Origin: Eustoma russellianum
Taxonomy: Eukaryota > Streptophyta > Magnoliopsida > Gentianales > Gentianaceae
Assembly: GCA_036186865.1 (NCBI GenBank)
Contig: AP025040.1
Coordinates: 42,404,752 to 42,468,751, forward strand
Reading direction: 5' to 3'
Length of the DNA: 64,000 bases
In this document: positions 1 to 11,470 of the stretch, piece by piece
How the letters are laid out: the number at the start of each line of letters is the position of its first letter
Numbering within the stretch: the first letter of the stretch is position 1
Notes under the pieces: model-generated
What the model was told of the DNA's origin: nothing
The model's input: only the letters and a program-made list of their open reading frames with translations
Databases searched by the model: none
Program-made: the position numbers and the translations under genes

Positions 1-228
1 CCATAACTTCATAGTATGACTTAGCAATTTAATCCCCTATAATTCCCACAATACTGCGCGTCTCCTTTTTTCTTATATAGAGGGACCACTACGCTCCTTC
101 TCCACTCATCTGGCATTTTTCCTGTTTTGAAAATAAGGTTGAACAGAATAGTTAGTCATTGGACCCCTTCCTCTCTCAAACGCTTCCACGCCTTATTGGA
201 TATGGTCAGAATAGTGCAGCATATATAT
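1..228 (-). pseudogene. RTE-type LINE reverse transcriptase fragment
   Basis: Reading the minus strand gives the N-terminal side of an RTE-clade LINE reverse transcriptase: an AWKRLREEGVQ segment, then KTGKMPDEWRRS, VPLYKKKGD and NYRG, which are typical of plant RTE elements. An in-frame TGA replaces an expected Trp codon just after GVQ. A one-base loss inside the NYRGIKL-like motif shifts the frame before the window edge. The fragment runs off the left end of the window, and its 5' side is cut by copia-1 near position 228. It would have copied LINE RNA at the target site; this piece cannot. A second RTE copy (3' end) lies at 56.2-57.1 kb. Family assignment rests on recognised motifs; the exact junction with copia-1 is approximate. 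Confidence 0.75.
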
Positions 229-1960
229 TCATGGATATAGATAACAGTTCTATATTGGAATCTAGGGATGCTAAATTTTTTGAATTTTTTCTTTCCTATG
301 AGAAGACAATCCGAAGTTGTCTCTAAATTTGAGGTAGGTGAATCAAGTAAAAACGCAGTTAACAAAGAAGTTGATCTACCTAGGAGAAGTAAGAGACAAA
401 TAGTCGAGAAATCGTTTGGAAATGATTTTACAACAATTTTTATTTTAAAAGGTGACTCCAAAACTTAAGGAGATGCTGTAAAATCAATAGATTCTAAGTT
501 TTGGAAAGAAGTCATCAATAGCAAACTCGAATCAATTCTAAGTAATAACACTTGGGAATTGGTAGATTTGCCTAGAGGTTGTAAACCTATCAGTTGTAAG
601 TGGGTGTTTAGGAAGAAACTAAAGACGAATGGTACAATTGATAAGTTTAAAGCTAGGCATGTCGCTAAAGGGTTCACGCAACAAGAGGGTATAGATTTCT
701 TCGACACTTACTCTCTGGTTTCTAGAATCACTACCATTAGAGTGTTAGTAGAACTTGCCTCTATTTATAGACTTGTTATTCATCAAATGGATGTAAAAAT
801 AGTGTTTTTAAATGGAGATTTAGAAGAAAAGATATATATGAAACAACAAGAGAGTATGATAGTTAAAGGCTAAGAACATATAGTATGTAGACTAAAGAAA
901 TCTTTATATGGTCTTAAGCAACACCTAAACAATGGTACGAAAAATTTGATAACGCAATGGTCCTCAAATGGTTATGAGTAAATGAAAGCGTCCGTTGTGT
1001 GTACAACAAATTTGTTGGTTGTGATGATGTTATTGTTTGTCTTTATGTTGATGATATGTTAATCTTTGGTACCAACATAGATGTTATGAATAACACAAAA
1101 TCATTTTTGTCTTATGTTTTTTACATAAAAGATATGGGGAAGCAAATTTGATTCTCGAACTTAAATTAGTGGAGAAATGTTTGGGTTACCTACTTACTCA
1201 AGAGCACTATGTTGAGAAGATGTTGAAAAAGTTTAATCATTTTGATGTGAAACCAGTTTGTTCTCCTTATTATTCACTTGTGACATTGAAAAAGAATAAA
1301 TTTGAAAGTGTGTCTCAATGTGAATATGCTAGGATAATTGGTAGTGTAATATACTTGATGAATTTCACTAGACCCGATATAGCATACGATGTAAATAGAC
1401 TTGCAAGATATACTCATAATCCAAATGAGAAACATTGATGTGCATTAAGACAATTATTGAGATATCTTAAAGGTACAATGAATTTATGACTCATGTTTAG
1501 TGTTTCACCCGCTGTTTTAGAAGGATATTATGATGCTAATTGGGTAACTGATAATGAGGAGATAAACTCCACCAGTAGTCATGTGTTTACATTGGGTGGT
1601 GGAGCTATACCTTAGAAGTCATGTAAACAAACATGTAGTGTAAAATCTACAATGGATTCTGAATTCATTGCGTTAGAACTTGCTAGTACATAAGCTGAAT
1701 GGTTAAGGAATTTACTTGTTGATATTCCTTTGTGATCTAAACATATACCTTCTATATCTATTCATTGTGATTCTCAGGCTGCGATGGCACGAGCAAAGAA
1801 CAAGATTTATAATGAGAAGAGTCGTACATCCGTTTAAGGTACAATATTGTGTGTGACTTGATAAGCTTAGGGGTGGTAAACTTGGAGTTTGTAAGAATCC
1901 AGTTTAACCTTGCTGACCCCTTAACTAAAGGACTAAGTAAGAAGTTAGTCTATGAAACAT
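229..1960 (+). pseudogene. copia-1: Ty1/copia pol remnant (integrase end, RT, RNase H)
   Basis: A decayed Ty1/copia polyprotein. The start lies in the integrase/RT linker (a RDAKFFE-like segment, then RRSKRQIV). RT follows with CKWVFRKKLK, ARHVAKGFTQQEGIDF, HQMDVKIVFLNGDLEE and a YVDD catalytic box at 1044-1055. The connection region has RIIGSVIYLMNFTRPDIAY. RNase H shows a DANW core near 1533, SEFIALE near 1657, HCDSQAA near 1764 and a terminal ADPLTKGL-like motif near 1910-1934. Stops and frameshifts break the frame repeatedly (near 466, 870, 930, 1150, 1436, 1490, 1614 and later), so no functional enzyme can be made. Gag, protease and most of integrase are missing, so the copy is 5'-truncated; the LINE fragment abuts it. 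The 3' LTR follows at about 2574. Confidence 0.85.
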
Positions 1961-2573
1961 CGAGGGGGATGGGATTCTCATCTGTTGAGAATTCTTCATG
2001 ACGGGAGTTTAACCTGCTATTAGTAGATATCCTACAAACGTGATTCAATGTGGTAAAAACACATCATGAAAGACTTTTATGTTGCACTATCAAAGTGTTC
2101 CTTCCTAAGGTATTGTTATCGATAGTGCTCGCTATAAAGAATCGAGGGTGAGATTTTGAGAATCTCTTAGTAAAAATTCATAGCCATGTCATATGGTGGT
2201 GTGAACAGTGCACACTTGATGAATTTCACCTATATAAGCTTGGAAGTGGTGTCGCTTTCTGGGAGAGCCTGAAAAACTCTCTAGAGAGCTTATGAATCCC
2301 GAGATAGGTGCATGGCCGATATCGCACCAAATCGCAAACTTGAAGAAGTAGATAATGACATGTCTTCTTGTTGTTCATATAAACAATAGTGGAATAAGAT
2401 TCAAGACAAAGTTCATGTTACTTCTGTTTATATAACTCAAGTTTTACTACTGGCGATTCAAGACCACAAATCGTCGTATCCATTATGTGTCATTATCTTC
2501 AGTTGATAGTGGAGAAGTCAGTTTATTAACGTTTGGAAATGTTTCTATATAAGTTTGGATCATGTGGGGGGAT
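1961..2573 (+). other. copia-1 3' untranslated region and polypurine tract
   Basis: Non-coding internal sequence between the RNase H end and the LTR. It ends in a G-run polypurine tract at about 2563-2573 (TGTGGGGGG followed by ATTG), the usual plus-strand primer, placed directly before the TGTTGAAAAA start of the LTR. No ORF of note. Confidence 0.65.
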
Positions 2574-3340
2574 TGTTGAAAAATTACGTCAGAAGTACTT
2601 TAAAATATGTTCCAAACTTATATAAAAATATGTAAGATGTTGTTTGGGAGATTGAAAGATGATTTGAACACTTTGAACTTGTAAGAGATAACATGGATCA
2701 ATCCATGTATAAGTTGGATCGAACCAAATGAAAGCTGAAATGAAGTTGAGTGTTCTGTTGGACATAGATCGATCAATGTGATATGGATGCAAAGTTGGAG
2801 CTCTCTGTCCAATATAGGTCGATCACATGGATCAATCGATGTTGTCAAGATATAAATCTAGAGCTCTCTGTCCAACATCGATCGATGTGCCAGAAGTCAG
2901 GAGTTTTCATTTTGAATTGCATCTTTTGATCCAAGAATCATCTCTCTTCATACATGAACGGTATGCAACTGACTTTGAGGTTAATTAAACTGCTGAAATA
3001 GGTTTTCAAAATGATTTTTACACAACTCAAGGCTTATAAATAGTATGCCTTGCTATCTTAAATAATATACAAGAACTTTTGCTAAAATCTAAAATTTTCA
3101 CCATTTTGTCTTCCTCCAACTCTTCTTTCTTCTTCCTCCACTATCAACTACTTCCATAAGCAAGTTCAACCTCTCTAGTATAGCAAATTAAATAGGGTAA
3201 GCCGTTATATAAGAAGCAGTCTTTGTTGTCTACTTTGCTCACCGGTAGAGACTAAATTGTTTTGACGAAAGAGTTATCAAGAAACTCGTATCGGCTTTAT
3301 TTCGTTCTTACTTGTTTGGTTTTACTTATATTTTACGATA
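2574..3340 (+). repeat. copia-1 3' LTR (right boundary not resolved)
   Basis: Begins TGTTGAAAAA immediately after the polypurine tract. It contains short repeated ATCGATC-type motifs (about 2765-2885) and a TATA box (GGCTTATAAATAG near 3031-3043), followed by a T-rich leader, as expected for U3-R-U5. No second LTR copy exists in the window, so the 3' end and target duplication could not be fixed. The end given is an estimate. Confidence 0.5.
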
Positions 3341-4182
3341 TTCCCGAAAAAGTGGAGTGAGGAAGAAGGTAAAGATGATGAGGTAGAGAGAATGACTATT
3401 GAAAAGAACATATTACACTTCAGTTCTCGCTACATTGCCAGAAAATTTGTCGGAGTGGCTTAAATGTTACGTTTTTAAAAGTAGATTGACTAAATGTTAA
3501 AAAAAAAAATGACCAAAACGTTTATCTACAAATAGCTTTGTGGTCTCTGTTGTACTTTGCCCTTATTGTAAATAACATGCATTTGAAGCACATGTGCTTA
3601 CAAACATATGCATGTAACACGCGTATGTATATATGTTGATGACAGATTGATTGATTTAGCTTCTACATATGTACACATATACATATGTAAGAAAAAAATG
3701 ATACTTTGTATCATAACTGTAACTATTATGTCTTGATTGTACCATAAGTTTATAATTCCTAATATCCGTTTATAACTATTATTTTTTATTCTTTTATGTC
3801 ATAAATTTACTATTCTCAATGTACACTCGTAACTGTTGAATTATTGTTTACCCTTTCGTACATGTTTTTTAGGTCTAAAATGGAAAAAAATATTCAAAAG
3901 CTGTAAAATTGTAAAAAAAAAATAGTTACACATGCATGTTGGAAATCTCAAATGTAAAATGCAAAAGTGTAACAAAATTAATAGTTATACATGTACGTTA
4001 GAAATTGCAAACTTATGGTGTGATCTAGACACAATAGCCATAGTTATACACACCAAAGTGCCATCTTCCTATAATAATGAAAGCTTTCAAAACCTAAGCA
4101 CATGTAAACACTTCTCAGATGATCCTAAGAGAAAATGAGGGGAAAAAACATACTAGAAAATGAGGTCTTCCTCACTATGCTT
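3341..4182. other. AT-rich intergenic DNA, no gene seen
   Basis: AT-rich sequence with short A and T runs and scattered ATATGTACA-type stretches. The short ORFs here look random. I see no motif, splice pattern or repeat boundary to annotate. Confidence 0.5.
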
Positions 4183-4404
4183 TTAGTAGGTTCTTTGTCC
4201 AAAGTTGCATCTCCTCCAAATCCAATGTATACCTGAAGCCCTTATAGGGCACTCTATTTCACAGGTTTTAGTTGTCTCCGGCAGAATAATAGCTATTATC
4301 AGCGCCATGAAAATGAAAACTGAACTGAACACGAGAAATGTGAATACTCCTAAGCCAGAAAGCATGGGGAAAAGCAATATATCCATGATCGAACTTGTGA
4401 GCAA
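4183..4404 (-). pseudogene. possible membrane transporter C-terminal fragment
   Basis: A minus-strand reading frame of about 73 residues starts with a hydrophobic stretch (residues about 5-42, rich in F, L, V, I) and ends that helix with LPETTK. This loosely resembles the last transmembrane segment and PETKG motif of MFS sugar transporters. After a Cys/Glu-rich turn, a different reading frame continues open toward 4140, which could mean a frameshift. The ORF is isolated, with no other transporter motif around it, so this may be a relic of a host gene or chance. I would not assign a substrate. Confidence 0.22.
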
Positions 4405-4575
4405 TGAAAATGATGTCTCTCAAACACCACCTAGTCGCTCAGCCCATATGGTGTACTTTGCATTCTTGTTCTTCTAAACACCATGATTACTAATGGTCGC
4501 ATATCATGGAATCGTCATCGAAAAGACTCCAATACTCCACGTACTTTTTTTTACAGAAAAAGTGGTACCATATGT

Positions 4576-4707
4576 ATAGCTCAGAGAGTAATCTCATCAA
4601 TACTATATGTGAAAAATCTGTACAACGAATGATTAAACTCCATAGCTCAGAGAGTAATCTCATCAATACTATATGTGAAAAATATGTACAACGAATGATT
4701 AAACTCC
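4576..4707. repeat. 66-bp tandem duplication across the LTR/flank junction of copia-2
   Basis: Two nearly identical 66-bp units (4576-4641 and 4642-4707; one clear difference, AATCTG versus AATATG). Each unit holds about 32 bp of flanking DNA (starting ATAGCTCAGAG and ending CTATA) plus the first 34 bp of the LTR (TGTGAAAA and on). The duplication therefore includes the insertion site and must be younger than the insertion. Confidence 0.9.
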
Positions 4708-5282
4708 AGAATTTCACAATCATCTACAAGAGTAGATTGTCTCAAGCTATTGCGAATGATAAACTGATCAATCTATTAACGAAATTGAAGAATGATCAGT
4801 TAGAGAGAGAAAGTGAGAGAAGCAGAAAACTACAAGAGATGTAACTGCAAGAGAGAGAAAAAGGAGAATCACAGAAAATCTGATTCTGCAAAATATCTGA
4901 TTATGCCCTGACATTGCACGCCAGACTTCTTCTTATAAACGAAGAAGATATAACAAAGAAATTACAAAACTGTCCTCCAAAACATCCCACTACATACACA
5001 AACTAAAAGGGTAAAAAAGTCATTTTACAACGTTTAAACATTTCGCGCCTTCAACTATCTTCTTCAACTCCTTCGCTGCGCTGCTACTAAATCACAACTA
5101 ACAACTTGCATACGCAACCTCAATCCATTCAGGATTTCTGCAACATCATGAACCAACTAAACATCTCAATCATTGATTCCATAGCTCAGCCATCATTTCT
5201 AGATGCAAACTTCACAGTTTGATCTTCTGTCAACTTCAACTGCTGCTTTCTGTCTACGTGAGCATCTTCATACATTTTGACA
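4674..5282 (-). repeat. copia-2 3' LTR
   Basis: Matches 7899-8495 along its whole length. On the minus strand it starts TGTCAAAATG and ends TTTTTCACA. An extra start copy of the terminal 34 bp sits at 4608 because of the tandem duplication. Compared with the other LTR it carries a small insertion near 4840-4850. Confidence 0.9.
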
Positions 5283-6335
5283 CCCCCCCTCAAGCTTAGC
5301 TTGGTGTACAAATTGTGCATTCCTAATGCAGTTGCCATACTATTCAACTTTCTGCCATCAAGAGCCTTAGTAAAGATATCCGCTAACTGCAAATCTGTTC
5401 GAACATGCATCAATTTGATGACTCCCTCTTGAAATTTATCCCTTACAACATGGCAATGTATTTCAATGTGCTTAGTCCTTTCATGAAAGACTGGATTCTC
5501 GAAAATATATATAGCACTCCTAGAATCACAGAAAACCTCAACTGGTAGATGATTATGACCCATCAGTCTTAAATTTTGCATCAAATATATGATCCATTGA
5601 ATCTCACAGGTAACCATGGCCATAGCTCTGTATTCAGCCTCAGTTGAAGATCTCGATACAGTTGATTGTTTCTTGGCCTTCCAAGATATTAAAGCATCCC
5701 CAAGAAACATACAATAGCATGTAATGCTTCTCCTGGTCTCATTACAGCCACCCCAATCTGCATCAACAAAGGCTTTCAGCTATAAAACACCTCTGCTTAG
5801 GAACAATAATCCCTGACCCACAGTTCCTTTCAAATACCTTAACACCATGTGAGCTGCTTTTAAGTGATTCACAGTGGGACAGTCCAAAAATTGACTTAAC
5901 TGCTGAACAGGAACGCTATGTCAGGTCATATTATAGTCAAGTAAATGAGTTTTCCAATAAACTGTCTGTATTGAGATACATCTTCAATCAGAGGTGAATC
6001 CTGATGCATCAAACTCAAGTGAGTTTCCATTGGCGTCCTTACTGGTTTGGAATCCAAGAACCCAGCTTGTTCCAATAACTCAAGAGTATACTTCCTCTGG
6101 TTGATATAGACACCCTCCTGAGACTTGGCCACCTCAATTCCTAGGAAGAATCTCAATCTTCCTAAATCCTTTATTTTAACCTTACTGTGAAGTCCTGTCT
6201 TCACAATCTCAATAGCCTCTTCATTTGCATATGTAATAATAATGTCATCAACGTACACAAGCATTATCAAAAGTGTGCTCCTGACATCTTTTGTGAACAA
6301 TGTATAATAAGACTTGGATTGACAAAATCACTGGT
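5186..6335 (-). pseudogene. copia-2 RT C-terminal half and RNase H
   Basis: Starts abruptly with FTKDVRSTLL, then the catalytic box MLVYVDDIIIT, the connection (FFLGIEVAKSQEGVYINQRKYTLELL) and YRQFIGKLIYL. A frameshift and stops occur around 5800-5930. RNase H is readable as DADWGGC, SRSSTEAEYRAMA, EVFCDSRSAIY, ERTKHIEI and LADIFTKAL. The last frame runs through the polypurine tract and about 95 bp into the LTR before its stop at 5186. The upstream RT fingers, with the QMDVKTAFLNG-like region, and all of integrase are absent because of the internal deletion. The family is certain; function is lost. Confidence 0.88.
5283..5296 (-). other. copia-2 polypurine tract
   Basis: On the minus strand the sequence reads CTTGAGGGGGGG directly before the LTR start TGTCAAAATG. 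This is the expected position and composition of a retrotransposon plus-strand primer. Confidence 0.8.
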
Positions 6336-7879
6336 CTATTCTGTGTCAACTTGCTGAATGAAAGCAAGTTGAAATCAAATGATGGAACAAATAGAACATC
6401 TGTAAGTAGTAGATCAGGATTAATCTTTACATTACCTACATGAGTTACCTTAGCATGTGACTTATCAGGAAGAGTGACAGACAAGGAATCCACAGAATGA
6501 TATGAATCAAAGAGATCCAGGCTAGAACATACATGATCACTAGCACCAGAATCCAATACCTATACATTTAAGTTTTGGTACAATACTTTACCTGAACTCT
6601 TACCAGATTCCTTAGTCCTCTGCGCTGACATGATTACATGGTGAGAAAATGCATCATTTGAGGCCTTATCAGTCACCTTTCTTTCATGCTCCTGATGATT
6701 GTTTAGTATATTCATTAACTGGACATATTGTTCCTGGGTTAGTGTTGGCGCATTAGACTGAACATTCTCCACTTCAGCTTCACCAGAAGTCTTGGAGCTA
6801 CCAACACTATCCTGAACTGGTCCATCTCTCCCTTGCTGTGATCTAGCATCACTATACACAAAGTTTACCTGTCCTTTAGGTTTGTATCCCGGAGGATAAC
6901 CATGCTTCTTGTAACATCTGTCAACAGTGTGTCCATTCATGTTACAGTATGTGCAGTATGGTGTTTTTGCATTACTTCGATTGTACTTAGCATTGCCTCT
7001 TCCATTACTTCTGCTTGCTGGTTTAGACATTCCTCCAAACGAACTACTCCCAAATGAAGGAAATTTAGATTGCGCATTACCATATACATTCATCACTGCT
7101 GTTGGATTATTCACAAATTTCTTTTGACTTTCACCATAGTTTAATTTCCTTTCAAGTTTTGCAGCCACGGCAAAAGTCGTCTTAAGATCAGGAAGAGTAG
7201 TGGATAAAAGTACTTGAGATTTAACTGCCACAAACTCTGGATTAAGTCCTTTGAGAAACTTTATTACACAATCATCATGTACATATTTGTTAATCTGAGC
7301 AGTCATGTTACAAGTGCACTTATTACATGTACAGTTGGGAATTGCTCTTAAAATTGAAAGTTCTTCCCAAATTCCTTTCAGCTTTGTGTAATACTCCGTT
7401 ACAGAACAATTATCCTGCCTCATAGCGTAAAATTCTTCCTGTAAATCAGAAAGTCTGAAGGAATCGATATTTCCATACCTGAACTTGAGATTATTCCAGA
7501 TCTCCAAAGCACTGTCCAACCATACCACACTTTGTGCAATGCTAGGTGATACGGAGTTGACTAACCATGAAGCTACCATGTTATTTGCCTTCGTCCACGC
7601 ATTTGACATCCTTGTATCTTCTGCTGGCCTTGGAATTGCTCCATTTATGAATCCTATTTTGTTTTTGGACTCTAAAGCATGCCTGATGGATCTATTCCAT
7701 CCGTGATAGTTATTTCCATCTAATAATGGTTGTACCAATATTGTGGCAGGGTTGTCACCAGGATGAGTATAATACGGATCATCCGTAGGATCTATTAATA
7801 CATTTTGCTGGTTGGAAATGTATGGAGAAGCACTAGGAGAGAAATTGCTATTGAAAGTCATGAATGTTCCAAAATTCAT
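6336..7879 (-). pseudogene. copia-2 gag and protease
   Basis: The gag frame starts at 7879 (MNFGTFMTFN) and stays open for 439 codons. Residues about 45-80 form the copia gag N-terminus (LLDGNNYHGWNRSIRHAL), the central part is the gag core, and a CCHC zinc knuckle sits at about residues 309-322 (C-x2-C-x4-H-x4-C), typical of nucleic-acid packaging. At 6560-6562 a TAG interrupts the frame where Trp is normally found just before the protease. The same frame then resumes with VLDSGASDHV, the aspartic protease active site, and continues through LLSFSKLTQ. The frame then falls into unrelated residues at the deletion junction near 6330. Gag is the best preserved coding part of this element and could still be translated. 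Confidence 0.9.
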
Positions 7880-7883
7880 TTAG

Positions 7884-7898
7884 ATCTCTCTCATACCA
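7884..7898 (-). other. copia-2 primer-binding site
   Basis: The minus strand reads TGGTATGAGAGAGATC directly after the LTR. This is close to TGGTATCAGAGC, the complement of initiator methionine tRNA used by most plant copia elements. One mismatch lies in the core. Confidence 0.8.
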
Positions 7899-8495
7899 TG
7901 TGAAAAATCTGTACAACGAATGATTAAACTGCAGAATTTCACAATCATCTACAAGAGTAGATTGTCTCACGCTATTGCGAATGATAAACTGATCAATCTA
8001 TTAACGAAATTGAAGAATGATCAGTTAGAGAGAGAGAAAGTGAGAGAAGCAGAAAACTACAAGAGAGAGAAAAAGGAGAATCACAGAAAATCTGATTCTG
8101 CAAAATATCTGCTTCTGCCTCTTACATTGCATGCCAGACTTCTTCTTATAAACGAATAAGATGTAACGAAGAAATTACTAAACTGTCCTCCAAAACATCC
8201 CGCTACATACACAAACTAAAAGGGTAAAAATGTTATTTTACAATGTTTAAACATTTTGCGGCTTCAACTATTTTCTTCAACTCCTTCGCTGCGCTACAAC
8301 TAAATCCCAACTAACAACTTGCATACGCAACCTCAATCCATTCAGGATTTCTGCAACATAATGAACCAACTAAATATCTCAATCATTGATTTCATAGCTC
8401 AGCCATCATTTCTAGATGCAAACTTCACAGTTTGATCTTCTGTCAACTTCAACTGCTGCTTTCTATCTACTTGATCATCTTCATACATTTTGACA
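7899..8495 (-). repeat. copia-2 5' LTR
   Basis: 597 bp. Pairs with 4674-5282 and ends at TGACA on the plus strand, followed by TTATA, the right-hand half of the target duplication. Confidence 0.9.
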
Positions 8496-8908
8496 TTATA
8501 TGAAAAACGAAATGTAAAAAAAAGTTTGTGTAGTCTAATATCAATCATATTTACTCTAAAGAAAGTTCTCGTGTATTAGACCCTGCATTGGAGAGAAGCT
8601 TTCGCAATTTGTTATGCGCATCTTTACCTTACACTTTTTGTAAGAGGTTGTATGACCACTAAAGTTAAGAGGGGCATTTCCACTGGCGCAACCTTCTCAA
8701 GGTGATGCCCATATGCATATGAGCGGCAACTATCACTACTCCATTGTGGTACAATTGGGATAGAAATGCTTGTGTTTTTAAATCTAATATAGACTTCAAT
8801 ATCAAACGGCATGAAGAAAACTGTACTAGATATGTCAAAAAATGGAGGAAGAAAATTTACAAAAGATATTTGTGATTAGGAGTGATCCCTTATTTACTCT
8901 TATAGGTT
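8496..8908. other. intergenic, no gene seen
   Basis: No supported coding frame. The short minus-strand ORF at 8624-8812 has no recognisable motif. The end of this stretch passes into a SINE-family repeat. Confidence 0.45.
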
Positions 8909-9026
8909 ATCGAGAAACAACCTCTGTGTGTTTCTAACATATGGGTATGATTGCATACATCTGACCTCCATACTCCTCCATAAACAGAAGCATCTAAAAC
9001 GATAGAATAATGCGGTTGTTGTTGCT
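8909..9026 (+). repeat. SINE-like repeat copy (family S1, 3' part)
   Basis: Begins TCGAGAAACAACCTCTGTG, continues through a GCATACATCTGACCTCC block and ends GGTTGTTGTTG. The same blocks occur at 34.2, 34.8 (inverted), 51.1 and 52.3 kb. The block order and the TTG-repeat tail resemble the 3' domain of TS/Au-type plant SINEs, which share this end with RTE LINEs. Only the 3' part is present here. Confidence 0.6.
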
Positions 9027-9317
9027 ATTTACTTTCAATAACTCAATAAACTGGGTCTTTAGGCTACCTGTATAATGGGTAGTTCTTAATCTAAAAAAAC
9101 TCTCTCCAAACCAGTAACTCTCAGCACCTTTCTTGACATATCATCCCTCCCACTGTTCATTAAGCTTCTTGGTGTTTCATGGATTTTCATGGAGAAGGAA
9201 AGTGAGGGAAATTAAAAGGATAGCAAGTGCAAACAAAAAATAGATGGGAGGCCTTCAAAGGTCATTTACATGTGCGGAGGTAATGTAGTTTAGTAGAGGT
9301 AGGTCAATCAATCAATC

Positions 9318-9434
9318 ATACACAATATATCCCAACGATACCAAAAACTATCGTTAGGGTCTGGGAATGTGAGAGAAGCAATACATCCATCCCAATTAAT
9401 AGAGAGTTTGATTCCAGTAGAGGTACAAGGGTAT
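9318..9434. repeat. dispersed repeat R2 copy, cut by copia-3
   Basis: A stretch with CTATCGTTAGGGTCTGG and GAGAGTTTGATTCCAGTAG blocks. Similar blocks recur at about 15293-15365 and 35515-35700. The copy stops at the insertion point of copia-3 (duplicated GGTAT). The class is unknown. Confidence 0.5.
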
Positions 9435-9829
9435 TGTAAAAATCGATATGAGCAAGAAATTTTGGTGGCTCAAACCTCTACCTTTTCCATTCATTGGTTT
9501 GTCTATTTATAACGTTACAAATGCACGCATTTGCGCTAATTCAAAGAAAAAGATCACCTACAAGATCAGTACAAATCCTATCATATCTCTATATTTACGT
9601 ACAAGATATACTGAATAAATAAGATATATTTGATTAGTCTATATATATACAATCATATCTAATCTTCCGGAATTAACTCCATAATTATCTCTTCAGGTCA
9701 GCTCTGCAGGTCAACAGCTCAACAAGTTCAGGTCTGCTCAGCAACCAAAGTCTAGGCTACGTCTGATCTGCTCGACCTCGGCCGGCGTCCGCTCTGCTCG
9801 GCCACCAATGATCCATTCCTGCGCTAACA
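9435..9829 (-). repeat. copia-3 3' LTR
   Basis: Pairs with 14227-14622 with few differences. A TATA-like ACGTTATAAATAGAC is present on the minus strand (around 9504-9518). The polypurine run (minus strand GAAGGGGGGG) abuts its right edge. Confidence 0.95.
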
Positions 9830-11470
9830 CCCCCCCTTCAAGTTGGCGCATGGAGGCAACGCCCAACTTGGACAACAAAAAACAAAACTCACGAGTGTCG
9901 TGAGCTTTTGTAAGAATGTCAGCAAGCTGATGTGTCGTGGACACATGTAGAAGACGGATCTGTCCATCGAGTACGGCATCCTGGAGGAAATGACAGTCAA
10001 TCGCAATATGTGTAGTACGTTCATGAGCAACAGGATTATGTGTAAGATGCAATGCAGACTGACTATCGGTGTAAAGGGTAACAGGAGTGGAGTGAAAAAT
10101 GCCTAGAAACCGAAGAAGGCTGAGCAGCCACTTGAGCTCACAGGTAGTGTAGGCCATGGCACGATATTCTGTCTTAGTAGAGGAGCGAGAAACAGTATGT
10201 TGCTTTTTAGTCTTCCACAATATTGGAGCTGCGCCGAGCTGAACGAAGTAGAAAGAAAGAGATCGGCGAGTAAGCGGACAACTTGCCCAATCCGAGTCAC
10301 AGTAGGCAGTCAATTGAAGATCATTAGTAGTCGGGAAGAAAAGTCCTTGGAACGGGCTGCCTTTGAGATACCTAACAACACGTAAAGCGGCATGCCAGTG
10401 GTCAAGCCAAGGTGATTGCATGAACTGGGCCAGTGTGTGAACAACATAAGAGAGCTCTGGTCTAGTGACAGATAAATAGATCAGACGACCGACCAGACGT
10501 CGATAAGGGAGTGGATCTTCTAGAAAAGAGCTTGTAGACTGGGTCAACTGGTGCTATTGTTCCAAGGGTACAGAGGCTGGCTTTGAAGCAAGCAAACCGC
10601 AATCTGTAATAATGTCAAGAGCATACTTACTGAGATACGAAGATAGCGGCATCATTTTGAGCAACCTCCAGGCCCAGGAAATATTTCAAAGAACCAAGAT
10701 CTTTCATATGGAAGCAGGTAGTGAGATATGTCTTAACAATCTCTAGCTCCTCATAATCATTTCCCACAAGTATAAGTCGTCAACATAGATCAAGAGATAT
10801 ATGTGTATATGATCACAAGCATAGCTGAACAAAGAGTAATCCGAGTATGACTGAACAAAACCATAAGAGCGCAGAGCAGAGGAGAGCTTTGCAAACAGCA
10901 CCTAGGTGCTTGCTTGAGACCGTATAAGGATTTACGCAAATGACAGACGGTGCGTGGTGAGGTGGCAGAGAATCCATGAGGTAGTTTTATGTACACTTCA
11001 TCGTCAAGATCACCGTGAAGAAATGCATTTCGTACATCCATTTGACAGGTGAAGAACTGCCTGGCAGCTACTAGAGCCAAAAGTGCACGAATTATAACCA
11101 TCTTCGCAGTGGGAGCAAATGTCTCAGTGTAGTCGATGCCTTCGATCTGACAATTTCCATGCACTACCACTCGAGCTTTATGTCACTCGATTCTTCCATC
11201 CGAGTTGTGTTTCACCTTATATACCCATTTGCATCCAATAGCGCGTTTGCCAAGGGGTAGCTCTTCTAAAGTCCAGGTCTGGCTTTCCTCAAGAGCCTGC
11301 AGCTCTTCACGCATGGCCGACCTCCAGTTTGGACCACTGGCGGCTTGAGAGTAGGAATCTGGTTCTATGTTGGAGGTGATAGCCCAAAGAAAAGTGCCAT
11401 GGACAACAGAACACCGATGATTACTAAGAAAATTGTTGATAGAGTAGGGAGTACCTGAAGAAACAGTCAA
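9738..11470 (-). pseudogene. copia-3 reverse transcriptase and RNase H
   Basis: RT begins around 11350 with NWRSAMREELQALEESQTW and GCKWVYKVKHNSDG. A stop/frameshift follows near 11180. RT continues with GIDYTETFAPTAK, CQMDVRNAFLHGDLDDEVY and LRKSLYGLKQAP, then another frameshift near 10900. The YVDD box is still readable near 10780, but its frame shifts immediately after. From 10547 a long open frame covers the connection (YRRLVGRLIYLSVTRPELSY) and RNase H: AYCDSDWASC, SRSSTKTEYRAMA, LYTDSQSALHL and LADILTKA carry the acidic active-site residues. This frame reads on into the LTR to 9738. In this copy RNase H is intact at the level of motifs while RT is split. Confidence 0.92.

Larger units (their letters stand above)
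4608..8495 (-). mobile_element. copia-2: internally deleted Ty1/copia retrotransposon
   Basis: A minus-strand element bounded by two similar LTRs (4674-5282 and 7899-8495), with a primer-binding site next to the 5' LTR and a G-rich polypurine tract next to the 3' LTR. Five bases outside the ends are CTATA on the left and TTATA on the right, a target duplication with one change. Gag and protease are retained, but the sequence jumps from the protease straight into the second half of the RT near 6330, so integrase and the RT N-terminus are gone. The copy is non-autonomous. The LTRs look roughly 95% alike by eye, plus a 13-bp insertion-type difference. Confidence 0.9.
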
